Virus record (IMG/VR): IMGVR_UViG_3300042554_002262
Location: 1 to 22,356 of that record
Source of the DNA: a virus
DNA: 22,356 bases
Direction: 5' to 3' (one strand)
Part shown: piece after piece, positions 1 to 9,242 of the stretch
Numbering within the stretch: position 1 is the stretch's first letter
Layout of the letters: every line of letters begins with the position of its first letter
The notes under the pieces: model-generated
What the model was told of the DNA's origin: nothing
Database searches by the model: none
What the model saw: the letters and a program-made list of their open reading frames with translations, nothing else
Program-made: the position numbers and the translations under genes

Positions 1-3000
1 GTATATAAACGAAGAGCTTATTCCCGCTGGATCAACTTGACGATCTTTGTATCTTATAAGTTCCCAGCCTGATTTGTTATCTTGATTGTTGTATGTATAA
101 AGACTGCCGCCTCCATTTATAATATTTGAATCTTTGTTAACACCAACTGCCATGATTCCATCGACCAAACTGATACTGGATCCAAAATTGTCCCCTGTAT
201 CTAGATTTGGTCCAACAAGTTTTTGTGTAAATGCAAATACAGCCGGGTTGTCAATTGATTCGTAAGGATTTTCTAATAGATCATAAATGTACGCAGCACC
301 AGATTCAGAAACCACATCTACCAGTAGTGTGCTATTGCTGTCGAATGTGGTAGCTGAAAATGTTGCGTCAAAGGTTATAGGAATGGTAATGTCAGCACCT
401 TCACTGCCCACTGCCAATACTCCATATGCCTGCGACAATCCCAGTGCTGTCCCAAATCGTTCTCCTATATTATTAGGATGTTTGATAATCTGTGTTTTTT
501 TGTAAATTTCTATTCCAAGATCAGATAGAGCAGTTCCGATACTACCAGGTTTGATATCGAGCTTGTCGTTTGCTACTGCAACATCACTGTTGATTCGCAA
601 TTTTCCTTGATATTTTTCGGCAGAGACTCCGGGTACGTTGGCATTATTAATTGCTGATACCACATTGTCTAGTGTAGGACCGGTCAGCTGAATGTTCCTA
701 TCGTTTATTACCAGTGTGTGACCGGCAGTCATAGTTGGATTGATTTTGGAGCCAGTGACTTGTCCGTATACTCTTCCTACATTTACGTACCGTGTAATTA
801 GACCTGAACTATAATTAATTTCAGAATAGTAAGGACTGCTAACATATAAATTACATCCTGTACCGCACATGGCCAACGATGTACCAAATTTTTGCCCGGT
901 GGTACCGATGTCCGATGCATCAAAAACTTGGTCTAACAAAAATTGATTGGTTTCTACCCTTAACTTTTGTCCTCCGATTGGAGTAGCAAATCCAGGAAAT
1001 AGAACAGCGTTTAATGTTCCGGATGGGCGATACCAGTCTGTTCCCTCAATTAACACAGTGTTATTAAGTAGTACTCTATACACATCATTGAAATTGTCTG
1101 GGCAGATAAATGTTCCAGAAAAACCATCTGTGGTAAATTCTGTTATTGTTCTATGATAAACACTTACTGTGCCTTCGTTCGCTGTTCCGTTTAACGTTTT
1201 GGTGTTTGCACCAACTGCAATAACCGAACTGTCTCGATTTGCGGCTAGAGAACAACCAAAATTTGTATCAGCTGCACCACTTAGCGAATCAATTAGTTTA
1301 TAATAAGCAGTTCGTCTAAGAACATCAAATCTTTCAAAAATAGTTGGTGCAGTTCCAAAAGTTAAATTTGTAATTGTTCCTTTACTTGAAACTGTAATAG
1401 TTATGTCGTTAGCTACCGAACCTCCGAGGCTTGTGCCAGGTATGGTTAGTATATCCCCATTACTATATCCAGAACCGCCATTGATTCTTATAACATTTGT
1501 ATAGACACCAGCATTGTTAACAATAACAGTAAATTTAGCACCAGATCCTGATCCGCCAGTGGCACTAAGATTAGTATATGTCAGCGTCCCGCCCCCACTA
1601 ACTCCAGTGCCTGACCGTGTAAACGAAATAATGCCGTTCGATGCCTGTGCAATAGTATAATCCACCGTAGGAACATACTCAGAGGATCTTAAAACTGCAA
1701 ACACTACAAGGTCTGTTGGATCTTGTACGGCTGCTGACAAAGTAAACACATTGCTCGACCCGTCGCCTTCAAACGATTGCGTATCTTCTGCTCTGGTTGT
1801 CACTGCATAACAAAAGACCTTGTTTGCGCCTGGTGCACCAACATAAAGATAATTACCGTCTCTGCTCATTGCAAGCGACTGTCCAAATCTATCATTGGAT
1901 ACCCCAGATGCATCGGTTAATATCTGAATCAATACACCATCTTTATAAACGTAAACATAACCGCTGTTTGAATTACTGTCTGGAGCACCTACTGCAAAAT
2001 ATCCAGATCCATTAGCAATGGCTTTACCAAAACCGCTTAGATTATTACTGTTTCCGTACAGGAACGAACTAGGTACCCATGAGTTTGCGCTTGCACGACC
2101 GTATATGGCAGCTTGCCCAGTTCCGGATCCTGGTGCCCCAACGTAAAGCAACTGTCCGGTATTAGGATCTAGACTGACAGTTTGTCCAAAGAAGTCGTTG
2201 CCTGATAATTTACTTGGGTCTGGTTCAACCTTGACCGAATACTTCCACGGATCAATCTTGTTGTATACTCCCCAATTTTGATTGCTGTCTAGGTTGTTTA
2301 CCCAAATTTTATCATTTGGGATCCAGCCGGCCACTGGCCTGACTGTTTCTACATCTTTTAAATAATCAATTTTACTAGATGTTAGTCTAAATAAAATACC
2401 CACGCCAGCGAAGGCCTGTGTATCTTTCATCTGCTGCAGATTTTGATACAGTCGAATATAAAATCTTGTACTGTCAATGATACTGTCAACTTTATAAACA
2501 CCATCAAATTGTGGTTCAAAGTTTTTTATAACTATCAAATCATCAACAGCTAGTCCGTGTTCTCTATCAAAGATGACTTCAACTAAATCATCAATGTTGT
2601 ATCGTAATCCAAAAATATAACCATTTACTAAGCTGGCGCGGTACACGTTCCAATTTTTGTCAAAATCTCTAGCTACCCAGATTTTATAACCAATACCAAT
2701 ATTATTAACAATTGTTGTCAATGTTTCATAATCGTTTAAATTAAATATGGTTGCATCAATGTCATCAAGATTTACAAAGCCTGCTACCGGAAGAGGCTTA
2801 AAGGTATCTTTTTCGTCTAAACTTTTTGTTCGTACTATACGAGCAGAATATTCACCTGATGATTTAAACACATTGGTATTATCAAAGGCCAGTACATCTG
2901 GTTCCTTTGTTGTTGTTTGGTCAAGTAGTTGAAATGCAGTAGGATTGCTGCTAAAGTCTGTTTCGTTTAGCTCAAATTCTACAAATTTGTTTATGTCAGT

Positions 3001-6000
3001 GGCGCCATATTCGCCAACGCGAACAGCCCAGTTTTCGTAGAAATTGATATCTGTATCTAAATTTCCAAAGATGGCTCCTTGTAATGCATTTAATGCATTT
3101 ACAGTTCCTTTTTGCTTAATAAATCCTTGATAGAATTTACTTTGTGTAGTTCTATCAATTCCAAGATTAGTAAAATATTCTCTGTTTCTAAATCCTATTA
3201 GTCCATTGCTAAACAATTGTAAATCTTCATTTATTGGTTGGTTATCAATGTCGTAAAAGTTCGTGCCTTGTGCTGCATTGGTAGCAAAATTGTTGATAAC
3301 GCCAGATTTTAATTCTGACGAAGGAATCAATTGCCAGCTGCTGGTCTGAAATTGTTCTGTTGCTGTAATGTTTTGTATCGCAGTGTAGAATCTAAATTTA
3401 TACTTTACTATGGACCCTTTTAAATAATCTTTACCAGATTCCCATTCGTCAATTATATCACTGCTGTAAATAAATCCTGGCAATTCTAAACTACCATTCC
3501 AGTTTGCAGTTTTAGCCCCAACCAGTTTGAGTCTGTACTGTCTATTACCTAGTTCTGGCACGTAAATAATATCATTAAAAACAGTAATGTTATCTAATAT
3601 CAGAAGATGCTCGTATTGTACTAAATCCAATTCCGCGAATCCGACAGTTTGATCTGCATTGGCGGTAAAAGTGAATACATTACTTTCTCTGTTTATTGAA
3701 AAATTATTTTTAACAATTGGTTTAAAATTTATATCAAGCACTCTACTTGAATAAGGTGTATTTAGAATTTCGTCCACTGCAGACGAAGAGTCAAAAACTT
3801 TTAAGGTTGTAGACACCGGGCTTAATACTATTACGCTTCCGGGCTTCCATCCTTGGCTGGACCAATGCAAAAATTCTTTGGCACTTAAAATCCAATCTTT
3901 TTGTTCCGCTAAATCTGTGTCTCTGTCAACAAAAATAAATCCTTGTGCCAACAGATAACGCTGGTAGCTGACCAAGAAATCTACCACTTGTTGTTTTGTA
4001 TTAAATTCGAATCCGTAAGGAACTGTATACTTTGCTTTCTTGAAGTCTTTGTAGATTGTTCCGCGTTGATTGCCGGATGTGATAGTGTAGGCATTGTTGT
4101 TGACTTGGCTAGGAATAATAAAGAAGTAAGGATTTGTTAGATCGTATCCGCTTACTACATATCCTGATGTGCTTTTTTCAACAATAACTGCACTATAAGT
4201 TATTTTGTTAACCGGACTGCCTTTGTATAATTCAATTCTATAGTTTTCTTCTGGCACTATAACACTGTCGCTGATGCTACTTGGACTGCTTTGTTCAGCC
4301 AGCAGCTCAATGAATTTTTTGTCAGTGTAGCCAGCCATTTTGTAGGCCAATTGTACATCCAATGCCGCAAGGTTATCCTTGATCAATTCAGATGCATCAG
4401 CAATACCTAGATTTTTAACATAATCTCTAATCCAGTTCAAGTAGCCAGAATTTCTCTCCACAGTGACACCATTATTGTAGCCCTGAACCAATAAGGCTGT
4501 AGGTGTTAAATGCTGTCCTGTAGTGGCTGTTTCAAATTGTGCTGTGACTGCGTTTCTAGTATAATTCTGTGTGTTAGCCAATAGAGCAAAATACTTGGCT
4601 GGTTTGGCTAAAGCTAGGGCCAGTTGCATTGCAAAAGCAAATTCGCTGCTGCGTCGCCATGCTGCTTCCACCGGTCCGATGTCTCCTACCGCAAAATTTA
4701 CATTTGCCTTGCTGCTATCAAAGTCGGCCACAAGAATTTTTTCTGGGCTAATTAATTCCCCATTTTCGTCAACAGGAACATATTGTGCAAGATTTGGTCG
4801 TTGATATCTTGAATCGAACCCAGCACGATCGCCAGCATGTATATAACCAAGACTTAAGTCGCTCCACAACAGCCCGTTGCCTCCGGTATATGGGGCAGGT
4901 CCGTATCTGTTGTTCCAATAGCTGGGCTTTTCGCTAAATCCCAACATCTCCCAAGGATGTGTATGAGGACGATCGGTATCATAAAAATATCGATAAATGC
5001 TGCGCCAAGATCCTGGTAAAGTTTCCCCATTCACTACATCTCTAAATCGTTTATAATTCCAAGTAAAAGGATCCGAAGCTTTAAACGTGTTGTTAGTTGA
5101 GTAATCTAATCTATTGGTTCCAATCCAAGACAGAAACCCTTGGCTTAAAATTTGATTAAACTCTATTAGAGAATAATCTGTTGGTCTGAACTTGCCTGGC
5201 AAATAATCATGAATATTGAAAATATTGACATCGTATTGAACTTTGATATTATTGTAAATTCTGCGTTCTAATTCCAATAATAAATTGTCTCTAAAATCTC
5301 CAAACGCCGGCGTTATACTACCGTCGTGTCCCTGTATTACTGTAATTGACTCTCTGTAGGTATCATCTACGTAAATTTCAGGATAAAACTTAGGATGCAT
5401 ACCCATCTTGGTAGGAGTTTCAGGCACATAGCAACCGTCGGTGGTGCTGTATTCTACAATATCAATTTTGTCGCCATACAGGAGACCAAAACTATCATTT
5501 ATAGTAATAGCCGGTCTGTCTTGTCTAAAATAAAAATCTCTATCTTTAATTAATAGTGTTTTTGATGTGACGTTGTTGATTGTTCGGGTAAGGTATACAA
5601 GAACAGCTCGATTGCTGATCACTTTGTCATTGAAAATAGTTGTTATTTCATAACTTGTAATATCTGGATCTAAAACTGTATAAGTAGGAATTACAGTTTT
5701 TCCTAGGTCACCATACGGGAACATATCACTATAGAACCACGGAAACGAATCATTTTTCACCAAATTGATATGCAGCATTATTGCATCAACACTGCCTGCA
5801 ATATCATCACGATTTAAATCTAAATTGCCGGCCAATTCTAAAAACTTAATTTTAAATTTCGCATATTCTCTATTTGCCAATTTCAATGCATTTACGAAAT
5901 TCATTGTAGGATGATTTAAAAACAATCCAGCATACACCACAGGAGCACTGTGCTGTAAAACACTGCCTCCTTTGTTCATGTATTGAATATCTCTTAGATT

Positions 6001-9000
6001 GCTATTGCCCGGAACTTTACCAACAATGTCTAAACTGTTATTTTTTAGAGTAATCAAATGATTACGCATTTGGCCCAGTGTTAACATTTCCAGATTAGTA
6101 TTGAGGCTGTTAACGTCTAGATTTAATGGCACTTCGTAAAAAGCATTTGGTGACACTAAATCTTTATTAAAGATACTTACAAAAATAACATCATCTTTTA
6201 CAATCAAATCAGGATTGACTAATACAGCAAATTGATCAACTACTTTTGTAACAACAAAATTACCAATATCTAAGATTGAGTTATTGACTGTGACCTTGAT
6301 GTTGGGATTAATTATACTTGTGTCTGGAATGTTGTCTATAGGGAATAAATTGGTTTCGCCATCGTAAGCGAACTGATAATTCTGATATTGATGACTAAAA
6401 TCTCTGTTGATAGTCCAGATGTTCAATCGTTGGCAAGAAGCAGCATCAATATTTTTTTGTAAATATCCAGCATTAACCGTCACTGTTTCGATGCCGCCGC
6501 CACCAATTAAAAAATCAAACGACTGTGTGTCGTAGTCGTTGGTAAACTGTATGTCTCCTTGGCTAACGAAATTTTTATAACTTAACGGAAATCCAATTAC
6601 ACTATCGTTGTTTCCGATTCCTCTTTTGTAGGAAAATATTTTTGTTCCTTGAAATGTGGTACCTGGATATACCGAACTGTCAGTAAAACTAACTCCATCG
6701 TCGTTGATTACATCAAACAAAGGCTCTTGATTGTTGTATGTTTTTTCTTGCGACGCTTTCCATGATGTTCCGTTATAATGCCAATGTTTACCGCCGTTGC
6801 TGCCAGACAAAATAAGCACAGTGTTTCCCGCAACAATTGTGGTATCGTCTGTTTCCTCGATGAAAGCTTTATAGAGAAGAGGATCCGGGGCTTCAGTTGT
6901 GAGCTCTATAGAAAACTTATAAATTTTATTTCTAACATCATTATTGATATCATTTGAAAAAATTACTCTATCACCAGCAGTAAGAGTCAAGTCACCTATT
7001 GTAAGTGTTTTTGTGTCAACACACACTACACCTTGTACTTGTATAAATGCATTAGATATCGTAGTATCTAGTATGTCTACTGGCTGCTTGGCTTCCGCAC
7101 CAAAATTGTACAATTGTAAATCAGCATCAAATTCAATAATTGGTCTGCTGGCTCTTAAATTTTGATTAAAGATAGCATCAATGTTATTATAATCTGCAGT
7201 TTTTTGAATGACATCCATATGGAACCAACGATTGGCTCTTGACCAAGGATTTCTATCTATACTTGATCGCTTGATTGTCATATAATCTTGCACCGCAGGT
7301 TGCAAGTAAGCATTTATTAATGCACCTGTGCCAGACCCGCCTTTGAGACTCACAGGGTTGGTTGGTAAAACAGAATAGTTTCCTCGATCTTTGATTTTAA
7401 AAGTTTTAACTGGACCTGATGTTGGTGGGGCAACGGTTATAACAGGTGCAGACAAATAACCCGTGCCTGCCGAATCAACAATAATATTTGTGACTACCCC
7501 GTTGGTAATTACAGCATGTGCAAATGCGCTGGTGCCTGCTGCTGGTGCCGACGCAATACTTACGATAGGAGCACTGGTATATCCTGATCCACCATCAATG
7601 ATATCAATGGAAGTAATTGCTCCAGTAATACTATTAATTGTTGCTCCAGCTTTAGCTGTGTTTTCCACAATAGACGTCACTACCGCAGTAGCATCTGCTG
7701 TTCTAACCCCTCCAGCAAATGTGAGGCGATCGCCTACAATGTAGTCTTTGCCAGCTTCAACAATAGAACTGGTATTGATAGCTTCTATAGATACCAACTC
7801 AGAATCTGCAACCAATACTATTGAGGTGCCTACGCCTTCAACATAATAGTTTTTAGATCTCCATTCCGCCGGCGCACTTGCATCAAATCTAACTTTGAGT
7901 CCGTTGGTAAAACTAATACCATTTGGACTTGTGTAATTGATCTGACCTAATATCTCTAACGACGGATCAATTGTGCTTGAGGTTGGTTCAACTAATTTGA
8001 TGATTCCAACCGCGTTATTTTCTTCGCCACTTTGATAGAACAATGTGTCTGATGGCGCAGTTATGTAAGGAACCGCAGTTAGTAAATTCAATCTAGCGTA
8101 AAATTCTCTACCAGCATATTGTGCACCTGCTTTGATTCTTACTTTTCTTTCGTTAGGAACAGTAGATTTTGGAAACAGAATGATTCGTTCGACATCATTT
8201 TCGTCTCGTTCTATTTTTATAGTAAAAATACTTGTTCTTTGTTCAAATGGGATTAAATTATTTTGATCAAAATATGCAACACCGTCCTCGACTCGAGAAG
8301 TATCAACCCAGTAGGCATCGTCAATATATTGTGGATTTACAAACACTACCGAAGCGTTTTCTATATATCGTAGTGTGCCGTCAATTCCTCCTAGATCTTC
8401 ATTGACATCTTGAGGATTAGCCCCTAGTAATTGTGCAAAGGATAAATTGGTTGCATAGTCAACATCGTCTACAACCGGCATTGATGTCCAACGATCTTGT
8501 GCATTATTTGCCGGAACCGTAAATCTGACTGTGCCCACAGATTGTCCGTTATTAGAAACACCTAACACCTGTCTTGTGTCTAAATTTGGCATTTCTGGAT
8601 CAATGCCGTTTACTGTGGGTTTTGACTGAATATAAAATTCATTGCCAGGTTCGTTGACATTAAAATCGTACACCCCACCTCTAGACAATGTGATAGTAGG
8701 ATTAGGAGTACGACCATAACCGGTAAATTCGTATGTGCCTGTTGTGGCATTATATATAACATCAAAACTGTCTTCCAATGGCACACCTACAGCTGATATC
8801 ACTACTGGGTCTGGACCATTGTCTAACCAGTAGTACTGACTAAAGTTAACAAACTTGTCTAAATCTATTTTAGGATTGTAGGTATAATATTCGTTATCAA
8901 ATAAACGACTGTGATTGTTTGTTAGTCCACCATAATATCTAATTTTATTAACAATGTCAGTGTAGGTGGTAGCAAATTCTATTTCATTTGTGACATCGTT

Positions 9001-9231
9001 TTTTAAAACCAACGAAGGCTCAAGTTGATAATTTTGTCTGTCTGTTGTTGTTTCTTCAATATAACTGTCAGTTGTTTTGTACGACGGAGCTAGTTTTCTT
9101 CCTATATATCCATTGATTTTTTTTAACGCAGGTTCGCTAACTAACTGGTCTAATGTTGCGTTTAGAAATTTTTTGTTTGGTTCAGTCTGAAAAATTTCTG
9201 GAAGAAATTGGTGTGTCTTAATAACGGCCAT
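1..9231 (-). CDS. Giant baseplate-associated structural protein, gp7 position, 3' end beyond window
   Basis: One reading frame stays open from an ATG at 9231-9229 to position 1: 3077 codons with no stop, and the C terminus lies outside the window. AGGA (9238-9241) sits 6 bases before the start. The protein begins MAVIKTHQFLPEIFQ, followed by a segment like the start of large structural proteins of marine T4-like phages (recalled, not searched). Residues about 540-610 hold glycine-rich repeats of the type GGSGYTSAPIVSI. Residues 2344-3047 hold seven FG-GAP-like repeats (core FGxSLAxxxxGxxLxVGAP) with other modules between some of them. It directly follows gp6, the place of gp7 in T4, but T4 gp7 is only about 1030 residues. 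The likely role is a wedge or peripheral baseplate/adhesion protein of the virion. The gp7 equivalence is inferred from position only. I saw no signal peptide or membrane segment. Confidence 0.85.
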   Translation of the reverse strand, partial: MAVIKTHQFLPEIFQTEPNKKFLNATLDQLVSEPALKKINGYIGRKLAPSYKTTDSYIEETTTDRQNYQLEPSLVLKNDVTNEIEFATTYTDIVNKIRYYGGLTNNHSRLFDNEYYTYNPKIDLDKFVNFSQYYWLDNGPDPVVISAVGVPLEDSFDVIYNATTGTYEFTGYGRTPNPTITLSRGGVYDFNVNEPGNEFYIQSKPTVNGIDPEMPNLDTRQVLGVSNNGQSVGTVRFTVPANNAQDRWTSMPVVDDVDYATNLSFAQLLGANPQDVNEDLGGIDGTLRYIENASVVFVNPQYIDDAYWVDTSRVEDGVAYFDQNNLIPFEQRTSIFTIKIERDENDVERIILFPKSTVPNERKVRIKAGAQYAGREFYARLNLLTAVPYITAPSDTLFYQSGEENNAVGIIKLVEPTSSTIDPSLEILGQINYTSPNGISFTNGLKVRFDASAPAEWRSKNYYVEGVGTSIVLVADSELVSIEAINTSSIVEAGKDYIVGDRLTFAGGVRTADATAVVTSIVENTAKAGATINSITGAITSIDIIDGGSGYTSAPIVSIASAPAAGTSAFAHAVITNGVVTNIIVDSAGTGYLSAPVITVAPPTSGPVKTFKIKDRGNYSVLPTNPVSLKGGSGTGALINAYLQPAVQDYMTIKRSSIDRNPWSRANRWFHMDVIQKTADYNNIDAIFNQNLRASRPIIEFDADLQLYNFGAEAKQPVDILDTTISNAFIQVQGVVCVDTKTLTIGDLTLTAGDRVIFSNDINNDVRNKIYKFSIELTTEAPDPLLYKAFIEETDDTTIVAGNTVLILSGSNGGKHWHYNGTSWKASQEKTYNNQEPLFDVINDDGVSFTDSSVYPGTTFQGTKIFSYKRGIGNNDSVIGFPLSYKNFVSQGDIQFTNDYDTQSFDFLIGGGGIETVTVNAGYLQKNIDAASCQRLNIWTINRDFSHQYQNYQFAYDGETNLFPIDNIPDTSIINPNIKVTVNNSILDIGNFVVTKVVDQFAVLVNPDLIVKDDVIFVSIFNKDLVSPNAFYEVPLNLDVNSLNTNLEMLTLGQMRNHLITLKNNSLDIVGKVPGNSNLRDIQYMNKGGSVLQHSAPVVYAGLFLNHPTMNFVNALKLANREYAKFKIKFLELAGNLDLNRDDIAGSVDAIMLHINLVKNDSFPWFYSDMFPYGDLGKTVIPTYTVLDPDITSYEITTIFNDKVISNRAVLVYLTRTINNVTSKTLLIKDRDFYFRQDRPAITINDSFGLLYGDKIDIVEYSTTDGCYVPETPTKMGMHPKFYPEIYVDDTYRESITVIQGHDGSITPAFGDFRDNLLLELERRIYNNIKVQYDVNIFNIHDYLPGKFRPTDYSLIEFNQILSQGFLSWIGTNRLDYSTNNTFKASDPFTWNYKRFRDVVNGETLPGSWRSIYRYFYDTDRPHTHPWEMLGFSEKPSYWNNRYGPAPYTGGNGLLWSDLSLGYIHAGDRAGFDSRYQRPNLAQYVPVDENGELISPEKILVADFDSSKANVNFAVGDIGPVEAAWRRSSEFAFAMQLALALAKPAKYFALLANTQNYTRNAVTAQFETATTGQHLTPTALLVQGYNNGVTVERNSGYLNWIRDYVKNLGIADASELIKDNLAALDVQLAYKMAGYTDKKFIELLAEQSSPSSISDSVIVPEENYRIELYKGSPVNKITYSAVIVEKSTSGYVVSGYDLTNPYFFIIPSQVNNNAYTITSGNQRGTIYKDFKKAKYTVPYGFEFNTKQQVVDFLVSYQRYLLAQGFIFVDRDTDLAEQKDWILSAKEFLHWSSQGWKPGSVIVLSPVSTTLKVFDSSSAVDEILNTPYSSRVLDINFKPIVKNNFSINRESNVFTFTANADQTVGFAELDLVQYEHLLILDNITVFNDIIYVPELGNRQYRLKLVGAKTANWNGSLELPGFIYSSDIIDEWESGKDYLKGSIVKYKFRFYTAIQNITATEQFQTSSWQLIPSSELKSGVINNFATNAAQGTNFYDIDNQPINEDLQLFSNGLIGFRNREYFTNLGIDRTTQSKFYQGFIKQKGTVNALNALQGAIFGNLDTDINFYENWAVRVGEYGATDINKFVEFELNETDFSSNPTAFQLLDQTTTKEPDVLAFDNTNVFKSSGEYSARIVRTKSLDEKDTFKPLPVAGFVNLDDIDATIFNLNDYETLTTIVNNIGIGYKIWVARDFDKNWNVYRASLVNGYIFGLRYNIDDLVEVIFDREHGLAVDDLIVIKNFEPQFDGVYKVDSIIDSTRFYIRLYQNLQQMKDTQAFAGVGILFRLTSSKIDYLKDVETVRPVAGWIPNDKIWVNNLDSNQNWGVYNKIDPWKYSVKVEPDPSKLSGNDFFGQTVSLDPNTGQLLYVGAPGSGTGQAAIYGRASANSWVPSSFLYGNSNNLSGFGKAIANGSGYFAVGAPDSNSNSGYVYVYKDGVLIQILTDASGVSNDRFGQSLAMSRDGNYLYVGAPGANKVFCYAVTTRAEDTQSFEGDGSSNVFTLSAAVQDPTDLVVFAVLRSSEYVPTVDYTIAQASNGIISFTRSGTGVSGGGTLTYTNLSATGGSGSGAKFTVIVNNAGVYTNVIRINGGSGYSNGDILTIPGTSLGGSVANDITITVSSKGTITNLTFGTAPTIFERFDVLRRTAYYKLIDSLSGAADTNFGCSLAANRDSSVIAVGANTKTLNGTANEGTVSVYHRTITEFTTDGFSGTFICPDNFNDVYRVLLNNTVLIEGTDWYRPSGTLNAVLFPGFATPIGGQKLRVETNQFLLDQVFDASDIGTTGQKFGTSLAMCGTGCNLYVSSPYYSEINYSSGLITRYVNVGRVYGQVTGSKINPTMTAGHTLVINDRNIQLTGPTLDNVVSAINNANVPGVSAEKYQGKLRINSDVAVANDKLDIKPGSIGTALSDLGIEIYKKTQIIKHPNNIGERFGTALGLSQAYGVLAVGSEGADITIPITFDATFSATTFDSNSTLLVDVVSESGAAYIYDLLENPYESIDNPAVFAFTQKLVGPNLDTGDNFGSSISLVDGIMAVGVNKDSNIINGGGSLYTYNNQDNKSGWELIRYKDRQVDPAGISSSFIY
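91..2202 (-). repeat. Seven FG-GAP-like repeats (candidate seven-bladed beta-propeller)
   Basis: Within the giant protein, seven segments share an FG...VGAP...Y-V/I-Y pattern typical of FG-GAP/integrin-alpha-type propeller blades. They lie at 2202-2101, 2040-1945, 1896-1807, 1269-1156, 897-787, 465-280 and 195-91 (residues about 2344-2377, 2398-2430, 2446-2475, 2655-2692, 2779-2815, 2923-2984 and 3013-3047). Examples are DRFGQSLAMSRDGNYLYVGA and GFGKAIANGSGYFAVGAPD. Blades 1 to 3 are close together; about 179, 86 and 107 residues separate blades 3/4, 4/5 and 5/6. The last repeats are degenerate, with VGAP becoming VGSE or VGVN. The classic calcium-binding DxDxDG loop is not evident. Such propellers usually mediate protein or glycan binding; that role here is inference. 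More blades could follow beyond position 1. Confidence 0.7.
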
Positions 9232-9235
9232 TACT

Positions 9236-9241
9236 TTTCCT
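9236..9241 (-). promoter_or_regulatory. Ribosome binding site of the giant gene
   Basis: AGGAAA on the minus strand, a few bases before the ATG at 9231. It lies in the 11-base gap after the gp6 stop codon and supports the chosen start of the giant frame. Confidence 0.7.
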
Positions 9242-9242
9242 A

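Noticed and set aside
287-7744. Several plus-strand open frames of 61-93 codons in the first 9 kb
   Set aside because: All lie opposite the giant minus-strand frame, which is open throughout and has clear protein repeats. They are shadows.
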